Shown: positions 7,164 through 15,432 of the stretch, one piece after another | Layout: every line of letters starts with the position of its first letter | Numbering within the stretch: the first letter of the stretch is position 1 | Assembly: GCA_039198765.1 (NCBI GenBank) | Contig: JBCCTF010000086.1 | Span: 1 to 16,316, forward strand | Origin: Parvularcula sp039198765 | GTDB taxonomy: Bacteria > Pseudomonadota > Alphaproteobacteria > Caulobacterales > Parvularculaceae | Length of the DNA: 16,316 bases | Direction: 5' to 3' | Translations under genes and position numbers: made by a program | The notes under the pieces: generated by a model | Told to the model about the DNA's origin: nothing | Database searches by the model: none | The model's input: only the letters and a program-made list of their open reading frames with translations

Positions 7164-7838
7164 ATGGATCAGAGTAGAACTGGTGCCGGCTGGACCGTGG
7201 GGAACATCTTTAGCTCGCTGAGGGAGCTGGGGCTGTCGCCAACGATGATCGAGCCTGATGCCGATGATCCGTTCCGCCTCATCGCGCTTTATGATCCGGC
7301 CTCGACCCTGAAGTTTGGCTGCCTCTACGAGCCGGGTGCCGGTGACCATGTGCAGATGATTGGTCTCCTGTGCATTCTGCCTGCGCCGCAGATGTCGGTT
7401 GACGACGTGATGGCGATCGATCGCCGCCTGACGATGGCGACGGCGATGCTCCAGGATGGGCACCTGTGGATTTATGCTGAGCTGAACATCGCGCCGACGT
7501 TCTCCCACGCGCTTTTCGATGCGCAGATGAACTTCTACCTCGCGGATATGCGCACGGCCCTGCAGATGATGATGATGGGCGACGCGATGACCTACAAAGC
7601 CGCCGAAGCCATGAAGCGCATCAGCAAGAGCCGCGGCTTGAAATCGCCCATGGTCAGTGCACTGACGAACAAGGGGCAGGAACGCCCCTCGCTCGCGTCA
7701 CCCCGCGCCGCGATGGCAGCGGCGCAAGAAGTGAAGAGCTCACTGCGCCCCGCATCCCACTGCCCGAAGTGTAAGGGCAGCGGACGCGGATTGTTTGGCC
7801 GTTGCCGACATTGCGACGGCACCGGCCTCGTCCGTTAG
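7164..7838 (+). CDS. YbjN-like domain protein with C-terminal DnaJ-type zinc finger
   Basis: A 224-residue soluble protein of unknown function. Residues 8-137 have the rhythm of a YbjN/type III secretion chaperone-like alpha/beta fold: a helix ending in LREL, strands around FRLIALYD and FGCLYEP, a helix VDDVMAIDRRLTMATAML, a strand HLWIYAELNI and a final helix ending in a run of four Met (135-138). I infer that domain from pattern only. Residues 140-195 look like a flexible linker. The tail has two CxxCxGxG motifs, CPKCKGSG (200-207) and CRHCDGTG (214-221), which form one zinc site as in the DnaJ central domain. GGAGGGG 6 nt upstream fixes the ATG at 7164. It converges on lpdA with overlapping stops. 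A chaperone or protein-quality role is a guess from the domains. Confidence 0.8.
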   Translation: MDQSRTGAGWTVGNIFSSLRELGLSPTMIEPDADDPFRLIALYDPASTLKFGCLYEPGAGDHVQMIGLLCILPAPQMSVDDVMAIDRRLTMATAMLQDGHLWIYAELNIAPTFSHALFDAQMNFYLADMRTALQMMMMGDAMTYKAAEAMKRISKSRGLKSPMVSALTNKGQERPSLASPRAAMAAAQEVKSSLRPASHCPKCKGSGRGLFGRCRHCDGTGLVR

Positions 7839-9244
7839 GCCTGCATCGTCCAGCCTTCGACACCCATAGCCGCTTGACGGAACGCTTCGGTCCGCGTCGG
7901 GTGCGGGTGGCAGGTGCGCGCGATGTCTTCGGACGATCCGCCGAACGCCATCACAACGCAGGCCTCGGCAATCATCTCGCCCACGCCTGAGCCGATCATG
8001 TGCACACCGAGCACTTCGTCCGTTTTCTTGTCGGCGAGGACCTTCACGAAACCGTCCGTCTCATGATTGGTTTTGGCACGGCTGTTCGCGGTGAACGGGA
8101 ACTTGCCGACGCTGTAGTCGACGCCCTCTTCCTTCAGCTGCTCTTCGGTTTTGCCCACAGAGGCGACTTCAGGATCCGTGTACACCACACCGGGAATGAT
8201 GTTGTAGTCGACGTGGCCATGGCCCTTAGCGATGACCTCTGCCACCGCGACGGCTTCTTCCTCCGCCTTGTGCGCCAGCATCGGGCCAGGGGTGCAGTCA
8301 CCGATGGCGTAGACGCCTTCCGCGCCGGTGCGCCAATGGTCATCGACCTCAATGAACCCGCGCTGGTTCGGCGTGACTCCGACCGTCTCGAGGCCTAGGC
8401 CCTCCGTGTACGGCTTACGACCAATGGAGATCAGGACGACGTCCGCGTCGATGACTTCAGCGTCTCCACCTTTCGCAGGCTCAACGGTCAGTTTCGCGCC
8501 AGCATTCGTCCGCTCAATCCCCGTTACCTTCGTGCCGAGTTTGAAGGTCATGCCCTGTTTCTTCAGGATACGTTGGAATTGCTTAGAGATCTCGCCGTCC
8601 ATGCCAGGCGTGATCCGATCCAGGAACTCCACCACCGTCACCTTCGCACCAAGGCGGCGCCAGACCGAACCCATCTCCAGACCGATATAGCCGCCGCCAA
8701 CGACGACCATATGCTCCGGTACCTTCGGCAGGCTGAGCGCGCCAGTAGAAGAAACGATGACCTCTTCATCGATCTCAACACCAGGCAGCGAGAGAATGTC
8801 CGAACCCGTCGCAATAATAATGTTCTTTGTGCTGAGCTCTTCGCGACCATCCTTCGTCTCAACAGAGACCTTGCCCGGCCCCTCAATCTTGCCCCAGCCG
8901 AGATAGCCGTCGACGCCGTTCTTTTTGAACAGGTACTCAATGCCCTGGGTCAGGCCATCCACCGCGTCACTCTTTTGGCCGAGCATCCGGTCGAGATCGA
9001 GCGACAGGCCTTCGATCTTCACGCCCAGATCAGCGAAGTGCGTCGACGCCTGCTCGTACGCTTCGGACGCGTGCAGCATCGCCTTTGACGGGATGCACCC
9101 CACGTTCAGGCAGGTGCCGCCAAACTTGCCGGTCTCACGCTTATCGATGCACGCGGTTTTCAGGCCAAGCTGGGCCGCGCGGATCGCTGCGTTGTAACCC
9201 CCTGGCCCGCCACCGATAATCACGACGTCGTACTGTTTGCTCAT
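7835..9244 (-). CDS. lpdA: Dihydrolipoyl dehydrogenase (E3)
   Basis: The flavoprotein reoxidises dihydrolipoamide in the 2-oxoacid dehydrogenase complexes and the glycine cleavage system, passing electrons to NAD+. The 469 residues show the FAD-binding GGGPGGYNAAIRAA (11-24), the redox disulfide in CLNVGCIPSK (C45 and C50), the NAD-binding GGGYIGLEMGS (183-193), the second FAD motif YAIGDC (312-317), and the dimer-interface HPHPTRTE (446-453) with catalytic H448 and E453. The length is normal. AAGGAG lies upstream, and of the adjacent GTG (9247) and ATG (9244) the ATG has the better spacing (8 nt). No dehydrogenase complex genes flank it. It lies 54 nt downstream of the TauE gene on the same strand, so read-through from that operon is possible. 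Confidence 0.96.
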   Translation of the reverse strand: MSKQYDVVIIGGGPGGYNAAIRAAQLGLKTACIDKRETGKFGGTCLNVGCIPSKAMLHASEAYEQASTHFADLGVKIEGLSLDLDRMLGQKSDAVDGLTQGIEYLFKKNGVDGYLGWGKIEGPGKVSVETKDGREELSTKNIIIATGSDILSLPGVEIDEEVIVSSTGALSLPKVPEHMVVVGGGYIGLEMGSVWRRLGAKVTVVEFLDRITPGMDGEISKQFQRILKKQGMTFKLGTKVTGIERTNAGAKLTVEPAKGGDAEVIDADVVLISIGRKPYTEGLGLETVGVTPNQRGFIEVDDHWRTGAEGVYAIGDCTPGPMLAHKAEEEAVAVAEVIAKGHGHVDYNIIPGVVYTDPEVASVGKTEEQLKEEGVDYSVGKFPFTANSRAKTNHETDGFVKVLADKKTDEVLGVHMIGSGVGEMIAEACVVMAFGGSSEDIARTCHPHPTRTEAFRQAAMGVEGWTMQA

Positions 9245-9263
9245 CACAAAAACTCCTTGATAC

Positions 9264-9281
9264 CGCGCTGGTAGGAGCGCG
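9264..9281 (-). repeat. Hairpin in the tauE-lpdA intergenic gap
   Basis: CGCGCT (9264-9269) and AGCGCG (9276-9281) pair around a 6-nt loop. A GGTATC repeat flanks the stem. It lies between the upstream transporter gene and the lpdA ribosome site. It could be a weak attenuator or an mRNA processing site setting different expression of the two genes. Confidence 0.35.
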
Positions 9282-9298
9282 CAGATACCCGGTCAACA

Positions 9299-10102
9299 CT
9301 ACGAAAGGCTGACCACTGCTTCTCTCAGCAAAACCACGCCGGTGATGAGCAGGTAGACACCGAAAAAAGCCGACAGCCGCGGTGCCGGCAGGCGATGCGC
9401 GAGGGCCGCCCCAACCGGCGCGAAGATCAGTGTGCCGAGGGCTATCGCCAGGAATGCAAAGGCGTGGACGTAGCCGATGGCGCCCGCGATCCCGGCCTGC
9501 CCCAGGCCGATGGCGAGAAACCCGAGCGCGCCAGGCACCGCGATAGCAAGGCCGAAACCCGAGGCTGTCCCCACGGCCTGATGCATCGGCCTCCCCGCGA
9601 GGGTGAGCAAGACGACGCCAATGACCCCGCCGCCGATCCCCATCAGCGCCGAGAAAAATCCTGTGCCCACGGCGAGCCCCCGCTCCGCCGAAGGCTGCAA
9701 GTGGATGGCCTTGCCGCCACCTTTCTTTCCGAGAAGCCGCTGCGCACCCATACCGAGCGCGCCGAGGGCAAAGACGATGAGGAGGGCCTCACCGCTGATG
9801 ACCCTCGCCGCCAACGCTCCGAGCACTGCACCGCCCGCGATGAATGGCCCCCAGGTCTTGAGAACGGAGAAGTCCACCGCCCCCCGCTTATGATGCGCGC
9901 GGAGTGACCGGATTGACGTGACAATGATCGTCGCGAGCGAGGTGCCCACCGCGGTCTTCATCGCCACGGTCGGATCCGCTCCCCCATAGAGAAAGACCGC
10001 GTACAGAACAGGCACGATGACAATGCCGCCGCCGACACCAAACAGTCCGCCGATCGTGCCCGCAAACGCGCCCGTCAGCACAAGGAGGAAAAGCTCAGTC
10101 AC
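9299..10102 (-). CDS. TauE/SafE-family membrane transporter
   Basis: An inner-membrane protein of 267 residues with about eight hydrophobic helices in two related halves. The glycine-rich repeats GGLFGVGGGIVIVPVL (18-33) and ALMGIGGGVIGVVLLTL (151-167) are the family hallmark. Members export small organic or inorganic anions such as sulfite, sulfoacetate or sulfolactate, but the substrate here cannot be told. It starts at a GTG (10102) that overlaps the dusA stop (GTGA), so translation is coupled to dusA. It is the last gene of the tight minus-strand operon. No sulfur-metabolism genes are in the window. Confidence 0.88.
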   Translation of the reverse strand: MTELFLLVLTGAFAGTIGGLFGVGGGIVIVPVLYAVFLYGGADPTVAMKTAVGTSLATIIVTSIRSLRAHHKRGAVDFSVLKTWGPFIAGGAVLGALAARVISGEALLIVFALGALGMGAQRLLGKKGGGKAIHLQPSAERGLAVGTGFFSALMGIGGGVIGVVLLTLAGRPMHQAVGTASGFGLAIAVPGALGFLAIGLGQAGIAGAIGYVHAFAFLAIALGTLIFAPVGAALAHRLPAPRLSAFFGVYLLITGVVLLREAVVSLS

Positions 10103-11079
10103 TCAGCCGCCAAAACCTCTTGGGGCCGATGGTCGAGGCCAGCTTCTTCCATGATCGTCATCAGTATGGCTGGCTTTGCTTGGCGCGCCTCCTCGCTCAC
10201 CCGGCGGCGCCACATCCGGGCACCAGGCTGGCCAGCAAAGAGGCCAAGCATGTGCCGAGCATACCGCCAAATCGGTGTCTGATCCGCCTCAGCCTTCGCA
10301 ACGATCGTTCGCACTACACTTTGCACCGTAGGCGGAACATCTGTATCATGAAAATAGAGCGCATCCACCCCGCGGAGCAGCGCTGGCTTCTCATAAGCCG
10401 CCCGTCCAAGCATGACGCCGTCGAGCATCTCAAGGTGCTCAAGAGCCGCCTGCGGAGATGCCAAGCCGCCGTTCAGAATAACAGTCAGGCCGCGAAAACG
10501 CGCGTTCATCCGGTGCACGAGACTGTAGTCTAACGGGGGAATTGTTCTGTTTTCTTTGGGGCTTAGCCCCTGCAGCCAGGCCTTGCGCGCGTGCACGATC
10601 ACCGTGGCGACGCACGCTGCCTCAACTTGCTCCAGAAACACCGGAAGCGCTTCCTCCGGGTCCTGATCATCAACGCCAATCCGGCACTTCACCGTCACGG
10701 GAAGCGTCGTCGCCTCGCGCATCGCAATGAGGCAGTCACGCACCAATTCTGGCTCTTGCATCAGACACGCGCCAAAACGACCCGACTGGACACGGTCCGA
10801 CGGGCAACCAACATTCATGTTGATCTCGTCGTAGCCGTAAGTCGCGCCGATCGCCGCCGCGCGCGCCATCTTCTCAGGGTCCGAACCACCAAGCTGCAAC
10901 GCTGTCGGGCCAGCATGGTCATAAGCGAGAAGGTAATCCTGGTCACCATTCAGGATCGCCTCAGCCGTAATCATCTCCGTATACAGAAGAGCATGCCGGG
11001 TCAGCTCCCGATGAAAGAAGCGACAGTACCGATCCGTCCAATCGATCATCGGCGCAACGGAAAAGCGGTGGCTATCCAT
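10099..11079 (-). CDS. dusA: tRNA-dihydrouridine synthase A
   Basis: An FMN enzyme that reduces uridine to dihydrouridine in the tRNA D-loop (U20 and U20a for DusA). The 326 residues form a TIM barrel, with FSVAPMIDWTDRYCR (6-20), NMNVGCPSDRVQSG (87-100) carrying the catalytic Cys92, VKCRIGVDD (130-138), the DusA-specific HARKAWLQGLSPKENR (163-178), NGG (203-205) and MLGRAAYEKP (223-232). The ATG at 11079 is chosen because the protein then begins as DusA does; in-frame starts further upstream would overlap the preceding gene by about 100 nt. It overlaps the end of the SMP-30-like gene by 8 nt and its stop overlaps the TauE gene's GTG. A housekeeping tRNA gene in this operon is probably there for shared expression. 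Confidence 0.95.
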   Translation of the reverse strand: MDSHRFSVAPMIDWTDRYCRFFHRELTRHALLYTEMITAEAILNGDQDYLLAYDHAGPTALQLGGSDPEKMARAAAIGATYGYDEINMNVGCPSDRVQSGRFGACLMQEPELVRDCLIAMREATTLPVTVKCRIGVDDQDPEEALPVFLEQVEAACVATVIVHARKAWLQGLSPKENRTIPPLDYSLVHRMNARFRGLTVILNGGLASPQAALEHLEMLDGVMLGRAAYEKPALLRGVDALYFHDTDVPPTVQSVVRTIVAKAEADQTPIWRYARHMLGLFAGQPGARMWRRRVSEEARQAKPAILMTIMEEAGLDHRPQEVLAAE

Positions 11080-12016
11080 CTGCTTCGCTCGGGGGTGGCA
11101 TGGTGAAGTAACCCAGCGCATCTTCATTGATGCTACCAATCCAAATCTTGCCGTCCCGTTCTCGCACACCTGTTACGTAGTGGTATACGGACGGATCGCC
11201 CTCGAGTAGATGAACGAGGTTCCCGCTGAGATCGAACGCGGCCACGCGGCAGCATTTAGGAACTTGGGGCCCTAGCGCCTCAGGCAACTGGGCGATCAGC
11301 TTGCGGACAAACTTGGGAAGCCCGTGTATTTTCTGAAGTGAATCAAGTGGTAACGAGGGTACAGCGCACCACAGCAGGCCGTCAGAACCGATCGACAGAT
11401 TGTCAGGAAAGCCAGGAACCTCGGCAAACAGGTCAGCCTTTCCACTGTCGAGCCACACGCGATGGATCTTCATCTTGCCCGTCTCTGCCACAAGAACGAA
11501 CCGGCCGTCGGGATCGAGCACGACGCCATTCGCGAAACTCAGTCCACTGAGAAGAATCTCAGGTTCCTCACCTGGCCTCCACCGCAAAAGCCGACCGGTT
11601 TGTGTGTCCTCGATGATATCCTTACGGAAGTTCTCCAGATGGAAGACCTGAGAACTCTCCGAGAAATAGATCGTACCGTCTGGGGCGATTGCTGCATTGT
11701 TGCACACGCCAAATGGCGCACCGTGCACAGTCTCAAGAAGGGCCTCAACCGTTCCTGATTCGGGATCAACGGCCTGGAGCCCAAGGTCAGCATTGCAAAC
11801 AAGAATGCGGCCATCGTCCATGAGCTCACACCCAAGCCCTCGGCCGCCGATGTCGGCGATCACCTCTGCCTCAGTCTCACCGGGGCGTACACGGAGCAAT
11901 TTGCCATCGTTGCGCAGCGCAGAGTAGACCGTGCCGTCGGCGGTGATTACCGCATCCTCCGGACCCAGATGATGGACCGGGACCCGCGTGACAGGCGGCA
12001 TCGCACGCGGCGTCAT
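11072..12016 (-). CDS. SMP-30/strictosidine-synthase-like beta-propeller hydrolase
   Basis: A 314-residue six-bladed beta-propeller without a clear signal peptide. YFSESSQVF (117-125), TGRLLRW (140-146), LSFANGVVLD (159-168) and VPGFPDNLSIGSDGLLW (200-216) are the strictosidine-synthase-like/SMP-30 pattern. Candidate metal ligands in the SMP-30 positions are E20, N106 or N107, N163 and D205. With a full metal site, relatives hydrolyse lactones or esters, so a lactonase-type activity is more likely than strictosidine synthesis, which needs a different active site. Its start overlaps the nitroreductase stop (ATGA) and its end overlaps dusA by 8 nt. Substrate unknown. Confidence 0.82.
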   Translation of the reverse strand: MTPRAMPPVTRVPVHHLGPEDAVITADGTVYSALRNDGKLLRVRPGETEAEVIADIGGRGLGCELMDDGRILVCNADLGLQAVDPESGTVEALLETVHGAPFGVCNNAAIAPDGTIYFSESSQVFHLENFRKDIIEDTQTGRLLRWRPGEEPEILLSGLSFANGVVLDPDGRFVLVAETGKMKIHRVWLDSGKADLFAEVPGFPDNLSIGSDGLLWCAVPSLPLDSLQKIHGLPKFVRKLIAQLPEALGPQVPKCCRVAAFDLSGNLVHLLEGDPSVYHYVTGVRERDGKIWIGSINEDALGYFTMPPPSEADG

Positions 12017-12696
12017 TCGGAAAATCCTTTAAACTCAACACTCTCCCCCAAGGGAGCACGATCAGCACGCCATGAATTGACGGCTGCGTCACGGTCAGGG
12101 TGACCGAGCGCCATGCCGCAATAGATGACCTCGTCATCACCAAGCTCGAAATGCCCGTGTAAGGTTTTACGCACCTTCGCCCACGCCTCCTGCATACACG
12201 TGGCGAGACCAGCCTCTGTCGCGAGGAGCGCGATCGTCTGCATGAGCATACCCATATGCGCCCACTGCCCGTGGCCAAAACTGCGCCGCGTGACGAAGAA
12301 GAGTGCTACTGGTGCACCAAAGAACCCAAAATTTTGAGCAAGCCATGCGAACCGGGCAGCTTTGTCCTCACGCGGAATATTCAGCGACGCATAGAGGTCC
12401 TCACCCACCTTGAAACGGCGCGAGCGCCAAGGCTCTGGCAGGTTTGATGGATAGATTGGATACTCGTCGTCTTCACCGGCCGGGTTCGCGAACAGGACCT
12501 TCTGCGCAAGAGCGGTCAATGCGTCTTTCTCAGCACCGGAAACAGCGATCACGCGCCAAGGCTGAACGTTGCCGCCCGAAGGTGCGTGCATGGCTTGCTC
12601 AAGCAACCCGCGCACCACGCCCTCCGGTACGATTTCGTCGGTGAACGCGCGGCATGACCACCGCTCCGCGACAGCTTGAGACACGGAAATCGTCAT
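12013..12696 (-). CDS. Nitroreductase-family FMN oxidoreductase
   Basis: A 227-residue cytoplasmic flavoenzyme using NAD(P)H. ERWSCRAF (11-18) and APSGGNVQPW (38-47) are the FMN phosphate- and ring-binding segments. GHGQWAHMGMLMQTIALLATEAGLATCMQEAW (141-172, read in parts) is the central helix of the fold. IYCGMALGHPD (191-201) closes the domain. The ATG at 12696 follows the upstream gene's TGA by a single base and has AGGCGG 5 nt upstream. A longer reading frame from 12903 would run over the coding end of the kinase gene and is rejected. Relatives reduce nitroaromatics, quinones or enones; the natural substrate is not predictable. Confidence 0.88.
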   Translation of the reverse strand: MTISVSQAVAERWSCRAFTDEIVPEGVVRGLLEQAMHAPSGGNVQPWRVIAVSGAEKDALTALAQKVLFANPAGEDDEYPIYPSNLPEPWRSRRFKVGEDLYASLNIPREDKAARFAWLAQNFGFFGAPVALFFVTRRSFGHGQWAHMGMLMQTIALLATEAGLATCMQEAWAKVRKTLHGHFELGDDEVIYCGMALGHPDRDAAVNSWRADRAPLGESVEFKGFSE

Positions 12697-12697
12697 A

Positions 12698-13750
12698 TCA
12701 TCCGCCTGCGTATTGTTTGGCGAGGTTGGCGAGAGGCATGACCATCTTGCCGTAGCCCAGCGCCTTTTCACTGGATGCGTTGCCATCCCTCGCCCGCTTG
12801 TAAACGCCCTGAACGATACCTGCGAGGCGGAAAAGGTTGTACGAGAAGTAGAAATTGAGATCGTCGGGGATGTCCGCACCGGTTTTCTCTCTGTACCGAT
12901 CAATCAACGCTGGCTCTCGCGGAATGCCGAGGCTTTCAAGATCCTGCCCAACGAGGCTCTCACCGCGGCTAGGGTCGAGTGGGATCTTCCAAGACAGAAG
13001 ATAGTAGGTCAGGTCCGCGAGCGGATGGCCAAGCGTTGACAGTTCCCAATCGATCAGCCCCCGCGGCTCAGGGCGATCGCTGTAGAACATGCAATTGTCG
13101 AGGCGAAAATCGCCGTGGATCAGGCAGGTTTGATCAGGACCAGGAATATTTTTCGGAAGCCAGTCGATCAACCAATCCATGGCTTCGATACTGTCAGTCT
13201 CGGACGCTTTGTACTGCTTTGACCACCGACCCACTTGCCGAGCGAGGTAGTCCGACTCCGGACCAAAATCTGAAAGGCCGACGGCGCGATAGTCGACTGA
13301 GTGAAGCGCGGCGAGCGTGTCAGTCAAACCAAAATAGACCTGGGCCCGTTCATCTTGAGGAAGATCGGTAAGCAGAGGGTTCCAGAAAATCCGACCATCC
13401 ATGAACTCCATCATGAAGAATTCGGACCCGATCATGTCAGGATCGTCCGTATGGAATAGAATGTTGGGAACAGGCACGGGGGTGTCGGCGAGCGCCGCCA
13501 TCACGCGCGCCTCGCGCCCGACCTGGTGCGCTGATCCCAAGAGCTTGCCCGGCGGCTTGCGGCGCAGAACATAGCGCCCTTCGCTGGTGGTCACGAGGTA
13601 GGTGGGGTTCGACTGACCGCCCTTGAACTTCTCGACTTTCACATCGCCCTGAAGATCCGGGACCGCGTGACCAGCGCCTTTTTTCAGGCCCTCCACATCA
13701 AAGGCGAGGTGCTCGGGCACGTCTCCCAAACCTGCAAAATCGCTCGCCAT
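12698..13750 (-). CDS. APH-family phosphotransferase, ACAD10/11-like
   Basis: A 350-residue kinase-fold protein. KGGQSNPTYLV (43-53) is the nucleotide loop, YVLRRKPPG (60-68) has the ATP-contacting Lys/Arg, IHGDFRLDN (211-219) holds the catalytic Asp214 and metal-binding Asn219, and GLIDWELSTLGHPLADL (231-247) holds the DFG-like Asp234. These wordings are those of the ACAD10/11 group and of LvaA, which phosphorylate 4-hydroxyacyl-CoA or related hydroxy compounds, rather than of antibiotic-resistance enzymes. The ATG at 13750 has GGAGG 4 nt upstream. It is the first gene of the operon. The acyl-CoA dehydrogenase often found beside such kinases is not here. The family is firm; the substrate is inferred. 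Confidence 0.86.
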   Translation of the reverse strand: MASDFAGLGDVPEHLAFDVEGLKKGAGHAVPDLQGDVKVEKFKGGQSNPTYLVTTSEGRYVLRRKPPGKLLGSAHQVGREARVMAALADTPVPVPNILFHTDDPDMIGSEFFMMEFMDGRIFWNPLLTDLPQDERAQVYFGLTDTLAALHSVDYRAVGLSDFGPESDYLARQVGRWSKQYKASETDSIEAMDWLIDWLPKNIPGPDQTCLIHGDFRLDNCMFYSDRPEPRGLIDWELSTLGHPLADLTYYLLSWKIPLDPSRGESLVGQDLESLGIPREPALIDRYREKTGADIPDDLNFYFSYNLFRLAGIVQGVYKRARDGNASSEKALGYGKMVMPLANLAKQYAGG

Positions 13751-13887
13751 GTTTCCTCCGTGGGTTCTGTTTGATCGGGGTTTTGGCGGAGAATGCGCCC
13801 GCGTCCAAGACCTCGGAACGGCTGTCGCAAAAACGACCAGCTGGCTCGGCTACTGAGCACCCTGTACTTAGTTTTCGAGGGGGTCGT

Positions 13888-13964
<77 letters not shown>

Positions 13965-14110
13965 TCATCAACGAGCCGCGGGGAATAACGAAGAAGCGCA
14001 GGGTGCGCAAGAGCTACCCGTTGAAATTTCCTGCTATCGCCAACATTTAATGGGGGAGCGTTGCGGACCGGGGTGGACCGCCGACTCGCGTATCAGGGGA
14101 GGTGCATCCG

Positions 14111-15253
14111 TTGGAGCCCACACAGTTTTCGAGCAGCGCGCCGGACGACGAACCGCTGCCGTTCATCAGCAATTTTCAAGACGTTTTTCTCGCCACGGGC
14201 GTGGTGCTTCTTTTGGTCGGGCTCACGTTCGGAGCCGTCCAGCTTACGAACGGTCTGTCTGGGGGAGAGACGGCGAGGACGCTTGCGATTTCGATTGTCT
14301 TCATTGCTGCGTCGGCTGGCCTCTCGGAAGTGCTGGTTCGAAAGCGCCGCCGGACATTGCCGGGCATCGTTCTGGCGCTCGTTTTCGTCGGGAGCACGAT
14401 CACAGCGGTGATGGCGATGTATTCCTTCTTTGCCGGAGCGGGGAATGGCACGCTTTTCGACCAGTTCGCGAACGTTGATGCTGGGTCAAACGAAGTGAAT
14501 GTCGACACCGACTTTGATTGGGAAACGGAGATCAACGCTATGGCGGCCGAGATCCCATGGGTGGCGAAGTTGTGGTTTGTTCTCACACCGCTAGCCGCGG
14601 CTTGGGCTGGAATGGCTTACTATCTGCGCTACCGGTTGCCGTTCTCCGTTGCGATGATCGCAGGCTCTGCTGCGGCGACGGTCTTTGTTATTTGCGGCAT
14701 TGTTGCTCCGGCCACGACCGTGAAAGCGCTTCCGCTTCTTCAGCTTCTGCTTGGCCTTGCGGTTCTGGTGGCTGCTATCGGGTTTGATATGCGTGATCCC
14801 GAGCGGGTCACTCGGTTCTCAAACAATGGTTTCTGGCTGCACTTTGCGGCCGCGCCGATGGTCCTTGGCGGAGCACTGGCGGTAGCGACGGTCGGGCCGT
14901 TCTATAATGCGTCTGACTTTTTGTCTGACACAGCCCCGACCATGGGCAACGCTTGGCAGGCCCTGGTTACGTTGATTGTCATTGCAGCGTTCGCGGTGAT
15001 CGCGCTGCTCCTTAACCGCCGCGCGCTTTTGGTAGCGGGATTGGTCTCAGCGGGCACAGCCACGTGGGTGCTGGTCCGGAGTGTCGGGCTCGACAATGTC
15101 GGCGGATCCATCGCGATAACGCTGATCGTGCTGGGCGCCGCCGTTCTTTTGCTCGGCGTTGGATGGAACGGAGCTCGGCGAAGCCTTCTCCGCTTTGTCC
15201 CGGAAAGCGGAGTCGCAAGCCGGCTGTTTCCCCGAGTGGAAGCCGACGGGTAG
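14111..15253 (+). CDS. Ten-helix integral membrane protein of unknown function
   Basis: A 380-residue protein that I do not recognise by name. A short polar N-terminus rich in Ser and acidic residues precedes about ten hydrophobic helices (roughly 24-46, 58-74, 82-106, 150-170, 178-198, 205-223, 240-263, 280-300, 306-324 and 332-352). A polar acidic loop lies between helices 3 and 4 (about 110-148), and a cytoplasmic loop before helix 7 carries DMRDPERVTR (226-235), a motif I associate with uncharacterised membrane proteins of Alphaproteobacteria. The TTG at 14111 is preferred because AGGGGAGG (14095-14102) lies 8 nt upstream. An in-frame GTG at 14102 overlaps that ribosome site. The gene ends with tandem TAG codons and stands alone, facing the rRNA operon. 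Confidence 0.8.
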   Translation: MEPTQFSSSAPDDEPLPFISNFQDVFLATGVVLLLVGLTFGAVQLTNGLSGGETARTLAISIVFIAASAGLSEVLVRKRRRTLPGIVLALVFVGSTITAVMAMYSFFAGAGNGTLFDQFANVDAGSNEVNVDTDFDWETEINAMAAEIPWVAKLWFVLTPLAAAWAGMAYYLRYRLPFSVAMIAGSAAATVFVICGIVAPATTVKALPLLQLLLGLAVLVAAIGFDMRDPERVTRFSNNGFWLHFAAAPMVLGGALAVATVGPFYNASDFLSDTAPTMGNAWQALVTLIVIAAFAVIALLLNRRALLVAGLVSAGTATWVLVRSVGLDNVGGSIAITLIVLGAAVLLLGVGWNGARRSLLRFVPESGVASRLFPRVEADG

Positions 15254-15335
15254 TAGCGTGTGGCTATCTCGGCATGTTGTCCGCAGAAAAATGCCATTCA
15301 GCTCGCATCCGATGGGTTCGCGAAAAAGCCTGCGC

Positions 15336-15353
15336 AAAAAGCGTGCTGACGCT
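15336..15353 (-). terminator. Short intrinsic terminator after the small minus-strand ORF
   Basis: On the minus strand AGCGT and ACGCT (15340-15344 with 15349-15353) form a 5-bp stem with a 4-nt loop, followed by five T (15336-15340 read as complement). It lies about 80 nt past the stop codon of the 93-residue ORF. The stem is short, so strength is uncertain. Confidence 0.42.
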
Positions 15354-15432
15354 GCCGGAAAGACTGTGCGAAGCCCAGATTTCATGGTTCTGAAGACCGA
15401 GCACGACCGATCGACGGACCGCAGCAGCGCCC

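Noticed and set aside
12697..12903. In-frame 69-residue extension of the nitroreductase
   Set aside because: It runs antiparallel in sense to nothing but overlaps the conserved C-terminal coding of the kinase in another frame. It has no family similarity, while the ATG at 12696 has a good ribosome site.
13790..13887. T-run with CCAGCTGG palindrome after the tRNA as a possible terminator
   Set aside because: The palindrome has no loop and its longer arms contain mismatches, so I cannot support a hairpin; the region may simply be the kinase operon promoter.
14021..14051. TTGAAA and TTTAAT as a promoter for the membrane protein gene
   Set aside because: The spacer is 19 bp, outside the normal 16-18, so the match is too weak to annotate.
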